In this document: one piece after another, positions 48,901 to 58,700 of the stretch | Layout: every line of letters starts with the position of its first letter | Numbering within the stretch: the stretch's first letter is position 1 | NCBI RefSeq assembly: GCF_041146795.1 | Contig: NC_135179.1 | Location: 26,337,047 to 26,401,046 of the forward strand | Source: Maylandia zebra | Lineage: Eukaryota > Chordata > Actinopteri > Cichliformes > Cichlidae | Length of the DNA stretch: 64,000 nucleotides | Reading direction: 5' to 3' | Notes under the pieces: generated by a model | Databases searched by the model: none | The model's input: only the letters and a program-made list of their open reading frames with translations | What the model was told of the DNA's origin: nothing | Translations under genes and position numbers: made by a program

Positions 48901-49758
48901 TCATCATCGATGTGGACGAGAGTGGCCCTTAGGGTCACCACGCCTTTCCCTTTGCAAACTCTGCTCGGGTCCAAATCTGAAAACATTCAAAATCTCACTT
49001 TAGCTGCTATTTATTTATTTGTTTTGGTGGTTGTTAAGGAACGTCTTGCTGCTGAGAATCCAACTTACTGCTACTTCATGCTCCAAATCGCCAAAATAGA
49101 ACTGTTACATCAAAACCAGGCCATCAAATTAATATCCTGCTGTCCTGTAAAACTAATTACCATGAGCACCCCGCCAGAGGTGAAAGTAGAGCGCCTGAAG
49201 CTTGCTCTATGCAGAATTTCTTTATTCCCTCGTTAAATTAACACCCAATTCTCAACAAGTGACTTTGAAGACCACATTCTATGTCTTCTGTGTGAGTATG
49301 AGGTTTCCACAACTGTAGTAGCTGAAACATTGATGAGCCACATGGATGCATCACCTGGGGTGGGAATCAGGTCAGGAGAGCCTTTCATGCTTTTCACAGG
49401 TGTAATCCTGACAGCACAGACTGTTCGAGGACCTGAAGGGACTTTAACACAACAAACACACAGGAAGGAACAAAAAGAGTTTTTTTGTGTGTGATTATGA
49501 AAAAAATTTAAGGCAAAACATCCCACTTTTAAGATTTGAAGCAATTATCCAGCAGTTATCTATCAGCTGTTCATTAAAGCAATTCACTGTCTGATTTAAC
49601 AAGGGTGCTCGTGATCGATTTAATGCCATGCAAGTGATGAATTCACATCATTGTGGTACAGAGGAGATGAGGTTAAATTAACTATTTGATAGGCTTAGAC
49701 TGAGAGCTGACTTACTGGGAGTTGCGCTTGGTCTTACGCCGCCCTCTGCTGGAGAGCC
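20629..49758 (-). CDS. sorbs1: Sorbin and SH3 domain-containing protein 1 (CAP/ponsin), start exon missing
   Basis: Twenty-seven GT-AG exons join in phase (4608 bases, 1535 residues plus stop): 49716-49758, 49355-49432, 48860-48976, 47984-48090, 47670-47811, 46023-46165, 45497-45557, 45280-45354, 43522-43581, 41046-41081, 40835-40937, 39812-39926, 36657-36734, 32575-32624, 30542-30720, 27051-28508, 25843-25970, 25471-25641, 24816-24862, 24361-24475, 24092-24217, 23777-23971, 23053-23574, 22351-22446, 21227-21414, 21014-21120, 20629-20696. The product is a focal-adhesion and stress-fibre adaptor: SoHo binds flotillin-type partners, and the SH3 domains bind vinculin, Cbl and other proline-rich ligands. 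Landmarks in order: TPSPRTV and [29 protein letters not shown] (SoHo); [62 protein letters not shown]; three SH3 domains. EWISLTV and the SH3-3 sequence match SORBS1 rather than SORBS2 or 3. No ATG exists in the first resolved exon, so a start exon lies upstream. Several exons are probably alternative, so this is a maximal model. Confidence 0.9.
21227..21414 (-). CDS. sorbs1: sorbs1 exon 25 (linker before SH3-3)
   Basis: Phase 0 in, phase 2 out; reads [20 protein letters not shown] and then a His/Ser/Pro-rich stretch. The donor GTGAGT is strong. The acceptor AG lies at the end of a (TAC)n repeat rather than a clean pyrimidine tract. It joins the exon at 22351-22446 (ending NNVNSFA) and SH3-3 in frame, which supports the borders. 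Confidence 0.7.
22351..22446 (-). CDS. sorbs1: sorbs1 exon 24 (linker)
   Basis: A 96-base exon, phase 0 on both sides, so it can be skipped without breaking the frame. It encodes an acidic/polar linker ([18 protein letters not shown]). The borders are a CAG acceptor and a GTAAGG donor. No domain is recognised. Confidence 0.65.
23053..23574 (-). CDS. sorbs1: sorbs1 exon 23, proline-rich cassette
   Basis: A 522-base exon (174 codons), phase 0 on both sides, between SH3-2 and SH3-3. It contains [17 protein letters not shown], which matches the SORBS1 inter-SH3 linker, then dense Pro/Ser runs ([18 protein letters not shown]) that could be SH3 or EVH1 ligands. The open frame runs past the chosen donor (AG then GTATCT); that donor was chosen because it keeps phase 0 into the next exon. 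A cassette of this kind is likely tissue-specific, which is inference. Confidence 0.75.
23777..24217 (-). CDS. sorbs1: sorbs1 second SH3 domain
   Basis: Exons 24092-24217 and 23777-23971, about residues 1103-1209, with SH3-2 at roughly 1124-1183. Motifs: [30 protein letters not shown] (conserved Trp) and [10 protein letters not shown]. The intron falls inside the RT/n-Src region after FRK, as in mammalian SORBS genes. Only a short linker separates it from SH3-1, so the two likely bind vinculin as a tandem. Confidence 0.95.
24361..24862 (-). CDS. sorbs1: sorbs1 first SH3 domain
   Basis: Exons 24816-24862 and 24361-24475. Motifs: [39 protein letters not shown] and YVELLPP running into the next exon. 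The tiny first exon (47 bases) is fixed by phase and by the conserved TLKELP junction. All SH3 ligand-pocket residues expected for this family are present. Confidence 0.95.
25471..25641 (-). CDS. sorbs1: sorbs1 exon 18, basic helix and conserved THHQF segment
   Basis: Phase 0 on both sides, 57 codons. Starts [17 protein letters not shown] (charged, likely helical) and continues with [18 protein letters not shown], one of the most conserved blocks of the SORBS family, then KRKSGIE just before SH3-1. The donor is GTACAA. Confidence 0.93.
25843..25970 (-). CDS. sorbs1: sorbs1 exon 17, with alternative acceptors
   Basis: Ends [11 protein letters not shown], which matches the charged block preceding the RRLKREQEE helix. 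There are two credible acceptors: GAAAG before CTGGCC (exon right end 25970) and TTTCTGTTTCAG before ACTCC (right end 25907). Both keep the same phase, so the 63-base difference adds or removes 21 residues ([13 protein letters not shown] region). I list the longer form; the shorter has the better pyrimidine tract. Confidence 0.8.
27051..28508 (-). CDS. sorbs1: sorbs1 giant exon 16 (485 residues)
   Basis: A 1458-base exon, entered after one base of a codon and left after one base, so it can be included or skipped in frame. It starts [16 protein letters not shown] and ends LAAHRR. Features: Ser/Pro-rich low complexity, [15 protein letters not shown], a His run ([16 protein letters not shown]), and [20 protein letters not shown], which has a CxxxC...H arrangement of zinc-finger type. 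A comparable long exon is known in neural SORBS2 (nArgBP2). Its borders are fixed by phase with KVDYK on one side and HRRA on the other. Most of it is predicted to be disordered. Confidence 0.85.
28509..30541 (-). other. sorbs1: sorbs1 intron 15
   Basis: Two kilobases without an exon I can support. It holds C-run/A-run low complexity near 29090-29125 and nothing else recognised. Confidence 0.5.
30542..30720 (-). CDS. sorbs1: sorbs1 exon 15, conserved GGDIPLQGL block
   Basis: Encodes [16 protein letters not shown] and then [20 protein letters not shown], a SORBS hallmark, ending in a Ser run. The GTAGG donor and CTAG acceptor agree with phase. The 2-kb intron separating it from the giant exon holds no exon I can support. 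Confidence 0.88.
30721..32574 (-). other. sorbs1: sorbs1 intron 14 with a long A-run
   Basis: Contains an uninterrupted A-run of 27 at 31787-31813 and a shorter one near 31317-31330. No exon or transposon end is recognised. Confidence 0.5.
33073..33098. repeat. (CA)n microsatellite in sorbs1 intron 13
   Basis: About 13 CA units followed by a short AT run. The remaining 4 kb of this intron contains a LINE tail (34993-35160) and otherwise nothing recognised. Confidence 0.85.
34993..35160 (-). mobile_element. truncated LINE 3' end with (GGAT)n tail
   Basis: On the plus strand about ten CATC units (to 35040), then CGCTTCCGCTTATCCTTTTC, CTGGAGCCTATCCCAGCTGT and GACAGGTCGCCAGTCTGTCG. Read on the minus strand this is the very common teleost non-LTR 3' end finishing in GGAT repeats. 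The element is severely 5'-truncated, as usual for LINE insertions. The bases TTCCTTGTTTTAAACC after it echo TTGTTTTAAACC before it (at 34982-34993), a probable target-site duplication. Confidence 0.8.
36657..36734 (-). CDS. sorbs1: sorbs1 exon 13 ([10 protein letters not shown])
   Basis: A 26-codon phase-0 exon, [20 protein letters not shown] and so on; near-identical wording is known in mammalian SORBS1. It follows the exon at 39812-39926 ([20 protein letters not shown]) in frame. Confidence 0.92.
37843..38170. mobile_element. short DNA transposon (pogo/Tigger-like MITE) with TA duplications
   Basis: Left end ACAGCGGTCCCTCGTTTATC; the inverse of the right end is ACAGTGGTCTCTCGCTATAA. The two form imperfect terminal inverted repeats flanked by TA. 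At about 330 bases it has no transposase. It is richer in CpG than the surrounding intron. The terminal sequence resembles elements with CAGTGGTCCCTCG ends; the superfamily assignment rests on that and on the TA duplication. Confidence 0.65.
39812..41081 (-). CDS. sorbs1: sorbs1 exons 10-12
   Basis: Exons 41046-41081 ([11 protein letters not shown]), 40835-40937 (VPRSKSENE, then SSSLKPSAK) and 39812-39926 ([19 protein letters not shown]). The first has only 36 bases but clean GT-AG borders and correct phase. The block corresponds to the C-terminal part of, and the linker after, the SoHo region. Phosphorylatable Ser-rich basic stretches are evident. Confidence 0.88.
42669..43074 (+). mobile_element. 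LINE 3' end nested in the solo LTR
   Basis: Ends CCCGAGGGATTAATAAAGTT followed by TATCTTATCTTATCTTA, a typical teleost non-LTR retrotransposon terminus with a TCTTA tail. The upstream TGTGCAATAC and TTTATT-rich sequence fits the same 3' UTR. The 5' border is approximate (truncated copy). LTR sequence resumes right after the tail. Confidence 0.65.
42872..42961. repeat. compound (GT)n(AT)n microsatellite
   Basis: About 23 GT units followed directly by about 21 AT units inside the LINE 3' UTR. It is probably highly variable in length. Confidence 0.95.
43522..46165 (-). CDS. sorbs1: sorbs1 SoHo-domain exons 6-9
   Basis: Exons 46023-46165 ([10 protein letters not shown] to [12 protein letters not shown]), 45497-45557 ([20 protein letters not shown]), 45280-45354 ([17 protein letters not shown]) and 43522-43581 ([11 protein letters not shown]). 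[11 protein letters not shown] and PYRPTYxFPE are the SoHo (sorbin homology) signature, which targets the adaptor to lipid-raft flotillin. The last exon has the least certain acceptor. The intron between exons 8 and 9 and the one between 9 and 10 carry the nested transposon block. Confidence 0.88.
43872..44568 (-). mobile_element. Penelope-like element fragment with GIY-YIG endonuclease tail
   Basis: Flanked by a 14-bp target duplication TTTACAATGCAATA (43858-43871 and 44569-44582). The ends are inverted copies of about 110 bases (GGAGCTTGCAAAGAAAAGCG at 43916, and its inverse near 44560), the inverted pseudo-LTR arrangement of Penelope elements. A minus-strand frame at about 44081-44385 reads [20 protein letters not shown] and then [13 protein letters not shown], the conserved C-terminus of the Penelope GIY-YIG endonuclease domain. 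The reverse transcriptase is missing, so the copy is dead. Confidence 0.85.
47670..49758 (-). CDS. sorbs1: sorbs1 N-terminal exons 1-5 of the resolved model
   Basis: Exons 49716-49758 ([14 protein letters not shown]), 49355-49432 ([18 protein letters not shown]), 48860-48976 ([19 protein letters not shown]), 47984-48090 ([19 protein letters not shown]) and 47670-47811 ([12 protein letters not shown]). The VKSMKG / TGKG-VTLRA block and the IVLLQHNR block match the N-terminal part of SORBS1. All junctions are in phase. The first exon here begins at a CAG acceptor and has no ATG. Confidence 0.85.
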
Positions 49759-52700
49759 CTGGAAAGTAAACACATGGAAGACTATTAAATAGGAGGATTC
49801 CCCAAGATAGATTCCTATGATGTATTATTAACTATTAACCTGCAGCTACACAAAGATCCAGACAGAATTCAGAAAAATTTTTTATGAACAACAACTAAAT
49901 AACTTTTTGTTGGAGGCACAAAACAAAATTTTCAATTCATTTCAGGTCCTAGCAGAAAGAGATGAAAGGGTTTGGATCTATGGGCACCTATAAAGAAATC
50001 CACTCGTGTTCATTTTAATCTACAGTCACCTGTGCTTCCCTCCAATGTTCATGACTTAGTCTGACAAATGTAGCACCGCAGCAGTGGAAACATCTGCATC
50101 ATTCTCAATAAACTTCACATCAGATGGACTGAGGAGCATGGATTTGATAACCGGGCCAGGTCTCTGCTTGTTAGAATGGATGACTGTATGCACTGAAGGA
50201 ATATAACATACACAGAAAATGTCTTTTACGGGTAAGATTTGCTTTAGCACTGGCATTAATAGTGAAGGCACTGCAAAGACAGCTTTAATGAGGAACCACA
50301 TACAGCTATTGAAACTGTGGTTGTGCCTCTGTGGTTGGGTTACACACTGAAATGAGATACAACACAGGAAGGCAGCGAACTTTATCTGTTTAAATCATCT
50401 GAAGGCTCTTTCACATTAAGTTATATTAGTAATTCAAAGTGTTGTTTAATTCAGAAAAACTTTCAAACTCAAGCCATTGTTTGCTTAGAACATAATACAG
50501 CACAGTCTATATAACATATAATGATTTTTTTCCATCCAGAGAGACATTACAACTTATGTTACAGATACTAAAAGTTGCAGTGAAACATCGGTAGCATGGA
50601 TCAGATGCCACAAAGATCTGTTCAATGCATTCTTGCTGTACAATTCTACTGTGACTCAGCAAAGATAATTAAGATAAGATTATTGAGAATCAAATTCAGT
50701 GCTTTCAGTACTTTTCACTTTGATATAAATTCAAAAATTGCACATGTGCTTCCCTTTAATGACAACAAGACAGGAGAAAAGTAACCCGTATTGCTCTAAG
50801 CTCCAGCAGTGGCGCATGCAGAAGTCAGAGCACGGCCACCATAAAAGTATCTGTGAAACTTCCTACTGCTCATCTGGCCGTTGTGCTCAGGCAGCATGGC
50901 TGATTTAGGAGACATCCCCATTTCAAATGCCAAGAAAAAGACTGATTAAGACTGCAAACACACTCACCAAGACACTCAAACAGTTACTTGTTCATATACA
51001 CAAACAGACACAAAGAGTGTTTTCTTTTCATTTTCATTTGTAAACTAAGAGGAAAACAGTGAGCAAAAGCCAGAGCAGCAAAAGCCGTCTAGAATTTACT
51101 CTGCAATGAAAATTTTAAGCTGCTTTTAAAGTTGTTCCTTTTCTTCTGAGTTTGCGTGGGACACTGTGTGCTCTCTGTTTACACATGGCGGTAAATAAGC
51201 CAACCTGCAGAACAGGCTGATGTTCCAGCTGGAAGCCTCCACAAATAGGCCTAAAATGGATGAGGGAAAATGGGAGCAATTCCAAACAAGTCCCAAGGAG
51301 ACACAAAGCAAAAAACCTTTTTAAACGTTTTCCAGTATTGGAGCCGAGCCGTCCCTGAGCATCAGAAACCGTGTGTTTATTTCCCGTTCCTCTTTAATAA
51401 AATCAGCTTGCTTCTTGACCCCCTGCATCCCGGAGAGGCAAAGCATCCATGATCTCATTTCCAAAACCATTAACAGGCATTCCTTTGAGGAGTGCTTACT
51501 CTGATCTCAGTTCTGCTTCCGCTGTATCCTCACATGAACCCCGAGATGGAGAAATTTACAGTAGAAAGAGCATTTTGAGTGTGTTTGAAATTCTGGCATA
51601 TAACAGATAGAGCGAGTATGACAGCTGACAGCGTTTAGTTTGCTGTATAAACACACAGAGCAGAGATCATCCCTGGCCTTTTTAGGAAGAGGTGCTTCTG
51701 AGCACAGCAGGGCAGAGAGCACCATTCATCCAGACTGTAAAAAAAAGGGCAGAGCATTGCTAGGACAGCACGGGCCGGGCCAAGGCAAACAGAAAAATAA
51801 GTAGACGCTACATCAGCCATCTGATTAAAACATTATCTAAATTCACTGTCATTCCTTATAATCCAGGAAGCTCCTGTGCACTCGGGTCCTGTTATGAGTC
51901 TATTTGGCTTAGTGGATATGAAGTTAAGTCACTATTTGCTGAATTTGTTCAAAGTTCAGCAGACCAGTTAGTGGGCCTTGAGTTAGTGGCTCAAAGGTTC
52001 CAAAGACAGCCTGACTTTCCTGTTTTTAAAGCTAGCGGATGTGCTATTAAGTGTTATTTGTGCTGATTTCTCAGAAACCCCCCCAAAACAAAACAAGTCT
52101 GACATGTAGAAACTAAGTCTTATAACATTTACCAAAAAAAGAGTTAAATTCAAATTCACAGTTTAACAATTAACAGGGTAGGTGTCATTATATTCACATC
52201 ACAGTCAGTGAAACACCCTCTCAGCTCTGACCTCTGCCATTATCTAAAAGCAGCAAAGCCCAGATGATCCATCCAATATGCATCTCTCAGTTCCATTACA
52301 ACACAACGCTCTCTCTCACACACAGATACATAAACCTCCTACTGAACGAAAGCTCCCTGGTGTGACCAACACTGCCAAAACAAACAACTCATAAAAGCCA
52401 ACGACCACCCCAAGGCGTCACTGCATGTCTGGAGAGAGAGATACATTACCTTCCTGATGATGTGTACAAACAGCCCTTATTCCACGACGTACATCAGGAT
52501 CCTCTGAAGCCCCGTGAGCCGCACGGCCGAGCTTTGAGGGTCTCATGTGGGCGGAACAGTCCCAGGGTTGACCTTGACCTTTCGCTATGCAGGGGGGGTC
52601 TGTTTGCTTGCGACAACAGGCGTGTTCAGATGCACCTGTCACCACATGCCACCTGGGAATGTTGCACCCACTCAACAACTGTGGAAATCCTCCTGCCTCT

Positions 52701-55700
52701 TAAAATGCTCACGCAGGACAGCAGATGAGAGACAGAGAGGCAGACCAAAGATGATAGCTGCAATTTGCTACTGGATGATTCAGCCACCCATAAGGTCTTC
52801 AATGCCACAGATGCTTTCAGGTTTCCCGGAATCTGCCTGCAGTCCCAGCGCTATTCACAACTCACGTCTGAGCGGGCCATCGTGTGACGAGGATTCTATT
52901 GGCTTTTTTCTTTTTAATTTACCTGCATTCGTAAACAGTTGCTGGCAGGCAGAAATGGAACTCTAAGCCCACTGGCTGGCTACACTGAAAGCCCCCATCA
53001 TCAAGGCCCATTGCACCCAGAAGCTTAGCCAGCACAGTAGCTGATGGGTTCCCAGAATCCCTGATTCAAAAGAAAGGCTCCCTCCCGGCGCGAGGGCAGT
53101 ATTCAAACACTTGTTGCTGATTCATTTAAAAGTTTTACATATAAAACAGAAAAAATATGGCAACTTTCTCTGTTTTCACGTTGAGTACTTTCTGAAATCC
53201 TGAATCTTATCTTCCCCACAATCTTGAATAATTTTAAGATTGATGGAAAGCTTTCTTCCCCAGCATTAATCTAGCTTCTTAAACATGAAATTTATCTTAC
53301 TCTATGATGGAAAACTACATTGTTTACTGTATTAATATCAATAAAAACAGGGAAAAGGGTATCTGGCAAAGGCGTTTGACACTGAGGTACTGAAAAAAAA
53401 AAGTTACCAAGGAGTTTAGCTACAATCTTTCACAAAACAGTCAAGATTGAACCACTCTTCGTCCTCCTAAATGATGCGGGTGGCTCTTTGTGTCCACAGG
53501 ACATCTGATTTTATTGTTTAAAGTTTTGCCTCCCTGGATCAGGGAGAACTTCCTTCAGTTATATAATGGTACCAACAAATATTTACATTTTTTTTCTCAT
53601 GGAACATCGCCGTGTTAGGAAGAGAAATTTCAACAACTTATATAATCTTTGACAACCCTTTTTCCCCTGATGATTTTACAAGCTCAATACAGAAAAGAGC
53701 CCGCGAATTTATCTGTATAAATAAGTCATAGACCCTGTTCTTTATGTCCTGGTTGTTCCATCCATCCGTCCGTCCGTCCAGGATTTTTTCGATACATACT
53801 AGAAATTTTTTAAGGAAATTTTGCAATATCCATGCAATTCTTCACTTGCTTGAGAAACATTTCCGATATTTACACGGAGTGGGAGGTGGGGTGTTTAAAG
53901 ATGTGGTGGGTTTTAAAGATGTTAGCAGTTGTATTTACTTTACAAACCAGCCTGAAAGCCTCTCTTGTTTTATTCTCATCCTTGAATAGGTTTGCTCCCT
54001 AAAGTGTAATAAACAAAACACAACAAAGCACCTAATTTTTAACATTATTGTCCTTCTGTTTGGATGTTCTGTGCCTGTACAGGTTTTCCAGTCCAAAGAC
54101 AAGCACGTCATTCTAAACGTGAGCATGAATGGTTTTCTGTCTCTCTGCGTTAACCCTGTGAATGGCCGTCGACCTGTCCGTTGGTACCCTGGCTCTCACC
54201 TAATGCTGGATACCACAGGCTCCAGTCACATTGTGACCCTGGCTCAATAAACTGGAAAATGGATGCATGGATGGATAGTTTTCATATAGACACATACTGT
54301 AATTTGTTATTCTTTATCCCCTGTGTAATTACACAATGTCTTGTACAGATTTTCTTCGTCTGAGCCTTATCTTAAACTGGACCTCGAGCTTTGCTTGTAG
54401 TTTTGGCACTTTCCTTTTGGAAAATTTTTATTGAAGTTGTCTGACAAAACTGTGCGTCAAGCTCACTGTTTTTTTGTTATTTCTATTTTATTAGATTATT
54501 ATTTGGCATTATTTTAAAACTCTGTGCATCAATCACTTGTTTGTGAATGGAGTTTACTAACCAAAATGACTAACTTATCACTTCTAACCTTAGTGTAAAA
54601 CCCTACATGCTCTTATGTAAATAGATTTTTCCCTGAATCGATTTATGACTTCAATATTTAAGCTCTTGGAGCATTTTTACAGGCACCACAGATTACTCCA
54701 TCTGTATGATCTTATGGATTATCTAAATTTCCTGTCTGTCCATTTTCAAATCTAAACAAAGCAGGGTGATACAAAGTTGAACTGTAATGCATTCCCTCCA
54801 TGGGGGGTAGGGGTCTCTGTGAAACAGTCAGAGGCTGCCTTAAAAGTGAGCCATGTCAACACAAAAGAGCTCTCTTCACACGCTCAGCTGTACTATAGAC
54901 GGAGAGAAAGAGCTGTTATGTAACGCAGTTTGACTTCTGCTTTGTCAACAAATGGCAGAGAGGGGAGAAGCTATCCAGTGCTGTGTGCAGATCCCACCAA
55001 ACAGCTCCAAACATGGCTCGAAATGGCTGCTCCGGAGCAGCAGCTTATCCTCCTAATTGAGAAGAGACCCCCCACCTACCCTTCTACCCTCCCCACTCTC
55101 TTCCATAAACAGCTTCCACACTGGACACCAGCCTTGGATTCTACACATTCCTCAACCAAAGCTATTTGAAGTTCATTTCAAACAACTGCAGCATAAAAGG
55201 AAATGTATGTAACTTACACACTACCCTCATTACAGTCCTGAGAACAGGATTACACATTTGTGTTGATAATGGAAGGAGCTTAAGCTGGGGTTGTATGAAG
55301 ACAGCTTCTATGCCTTTGAATTCTTTGAAGAAGAGTTTAAAGCGATCCTGCAGTATCACTATCATATTTGAGGGCTTATTTTGAGGATAATTCTTCACCT
55401 GTAGATAAAAAGGTCCTTTTTGGAGGGAAAACAAACCCACTCATGACACTTGTCATTGTATGATGTGTTCCCCATCGCTCAGAGAGGCTAGCGACCTGCC
55501 AACGCATCCCCGAGAAGCCCAGACAGTTACTGGAAGTGACCATGGCCAGATCCCCGGGACAGGAAACACTTGGCTGGTACGTGCCGAGGTCCTGGGGAGG
55601 ACTGCAGTTGGCTGCATGGACCAAACCGCCTGTTACAGACACTGTGTTAGAGAGCCAGGCTCCTTCTAACATGCCTGCTAGGCTTTTAGAGCCAGCGTAA

Positions 55701-58700
55701 TAAGAATGTCAGGGAGCTGACAATTTACCCAGGGTGATACATCTTCACAGCAAGGGCTCCAGGCTTGACTCCAAGAGTGAGAGAGCTTGGCTCACAGGCC
55801 TCACAGAGAGGATAAACACTGAATATCCAACTAGCTTTGCGGTGTCTCCTTAAGGGACTTTCAGATAGTTTACTTTTAAAGGAGCTGAGTTTAGTTTAAA
55901 AAGTTTCAGATGAAAACAGAGTGACATAATTGGAAAAAAATAAAGTCCATAAGACAGTAGAGAGGTATGTAATTTGGTAGTATGAATAAGACATGGCGTT
56001 TATTTAATCTCATAACTCCATAATGAGCACAGCTGTGCACAACAGATTCCTCCCGGCTTAGATAATGGGAGGTACTTGCACATTAGGTGAGCGGCGCTGA
56101 CAATTCAAATCATTGTCACGGAGTGCGCTCAAAGTGTTTCCTCATCTCCGCTGAATGTTTGGACTCTGACAGGGACTGGAAGCTCTGAGCGTGTTCCCTA
56201 ATATAACTCTCCGAGCGCCTATGTGACAGCACTACTTGATAATTGAGTCATAGGATATGGCGGCTAAACGTGAATATAAACAGCGATGCGATAATCCAGC
56301 AATTTTAAGTGCTATGAAGGCATCCTCGTGTGAAATGAGCGTGCAGCAGGACTCCAACTGGTCCCCATCATCCATCTATTTCAGGAATGCCGGTGCAGCC
56401 TGACTCGTCCCCGTCACACCCAGAAACAAACAGAGGCAGGCAGCACTGTCTGTAACAGCCCCGCTTCACAGGTGGTGGCAAAATATTAGATGGTCCTTAC
56501 TCTTTGTTACATGTTGCAGTGAGCGATTGAGAAAGCTGTGGCGTACAAGTGTCACTTGAGAATTCTGGATTGGTCGGTGAGATTTTTAGTCAAGACGTCA
56601 GCTGATTCTCATTAAACTATCTGCCAGCAAATGCTGCGATGCTGGTGTTTTCCATCAGCGCTGACATGGGTGGGTTGGGGGTTGGTGTGGGACGTGTGGT
56701 GCTTGTGACGGCAGTGGAGGCGGGCGCTGCTTAAATCTATCACCAAAGCATAAATGATCTTTTCACGGTTTTGTTTACGTGCATCCGTGATCAGGGCGGG
56801 GGTTCTGTGCGCCACCGACCTTGAAAAGCCAACGCATAACACTTCATTTCCCCATCCACTTCATCCAATGGCAGGAGACGGTGAAAGCAGACAGGGGGTT
56901 CGGTGGTGGGGGGTGGGGGTTGCCAAGCAACCTGTTGTAACATTAACAAGGAGTGAAAACAGAAACCTGGTGTCTGGCTGAAACATCCGGCCTGATCCAA
57001 AGCCATCCATTATTCCCAGTAAAGCGAAGGCTGTTCTCTACAAATGCTGCCACTACAAAGCTTTCTGTTCAAGTCATGCAAATATCCAGCGTCACCACAC
57101 AGCTGGTGTACATAAACCGCAGCTAATTAAAACAAGTGATCCTAAAAAAGTATGTCTCAACAAGGAAATACTATCATTTCATTATTCTTCCAATATCCAG
57201 TAAAAATAGTAGTACATATATAACTACATATATCACTCTGAACAGGTGGGTACAGTAGGCCTACAACACAGCGACAGTATCCACCTATGTAAACAACAGC
57301 AAAAGCTAAATTATCCACACTTTGGCAATGCAAATAAATTCTGAGGAGACTGCATGACCAAAGGGGTAATTGGACTTGAATGAAAAAACAAAACATATTG
57401 TGACTAGTTGTCTGTCTGATTTCCAAACCACATGGAGATCATCATGGAAAAACAAGACTATGATACTCCCCAGGCCAGCTGGCTTTGGCAAATCTTTAAA
57501 ATTCAGTTTTGAGATTCATGTTTCCGAGGATCGCTCCTCTCAAATCTAGGGGAACTGTGTAACGTGACTCGTCATAAAATATTAACAACCGCGCTGGGTT
57601 CATGGTAAACAAAGAGCCCCGCGCTCGAGAAGTTGCACAGATCAGGCAGCTGTTTGTTGTGCAGATCAATCAGTTCTGTATCGGCTTTTTTGGATACAGA
57701 AACACGATGTGTACCTCGGTGGTGGATGCTATTCTGCAAATGGAAAAATTCAAGCATACACGTTGCAGCTAAAATTAATGCAGGTTGCAAACTTTACACT
57801 CTGTTTGAATATTATTTGAACTGTGCACTCTATCCTCCTGTTTAGATACACTAAAACACCTGATGAATCACTGTATCTATACATATATATACATATATAT
57901 GTTTTAAATCGAGGAGGGAAAGCATTCCTTTGCAAATCATCCAAATTTACTGTTGAAGAAAAAGTCAATACCGTCATGTGTTCAATCTTTCAGAACATAA
58001 CAAACATTTTCCTTCACATAGATCACTTTCACCTTGCTTTAAATGCACAACAGAACCTGCAAAATGTCATAAGGGTACGTCTGCTCCCTTCCTAAGTAAA
58101 TGGCTCCTGGGTGAGCTGCTACCAAACATGTGACTGATGTGTTATATGTACACACCTATCAAAATCCCTGTGTAAACAGCCACAGGTCCTCTACTGACAT
58201 CTGGTAAACCAGAAGTCTTTGTTGTACTTGTAGTAAGGACATGTGGGAAGCTAATGGATTTCCTGATCTTTCTATGTAAACAACGCTTAGATAACTGAAT
58301 ATCTCCATTAACCACGTCCAACAAGTCCACATGATAAGACGAACACAAGTGACTGGGTTATTTCCAGAGCGTGGCAGCTACACAGCAAAACACTGAAACA
58401 GGTGGTTTGGAGTAAAATCCGTCTGAATACTTTCCCCCTGTCCTTGGAGCGGTTTGATGAATTATTTGTGCAAGGGTTAATATTTTATCACGCCTGTTTA
58501 GACTCATGTTACTCGGGGGTAAAAATGTGAATGAAGACTGAGGCGGGGGATCTGTAGAGTTTCACAAGTAGGCGTCTTATGTATTATAAAAAGCTCCAAT
58601 CTTAGATCTTCAGTTAAAATAGGAAACGGCAGGATTGTTTTCCAGGTAGACATCACGCAAAGATGCCTCTGTAATTCCTTAGAATTCCATAACAGCAACA

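Noticed and set aside
20629..49758. Assignment of this gene to sorbs2 because of the giant exon
   Set aside because: The neighbour is pdlim1, and EWISLTV, the SH3-3 sequence and N-terminal blocks match SORBS1.
50850..50930. Minus-strand ATG stretch (reads MSPKSAMLPEHNGQ) as the sorbs1 start exon
   Set aside because: No donor in phase 0 follows it, so it cannot join the first resolved exon in frame.
52418..52966. Opposing open frames of 86, 88 and 139 codons
   Set aside because: No splice logic, no family resemblance and codon composition like random DNA.
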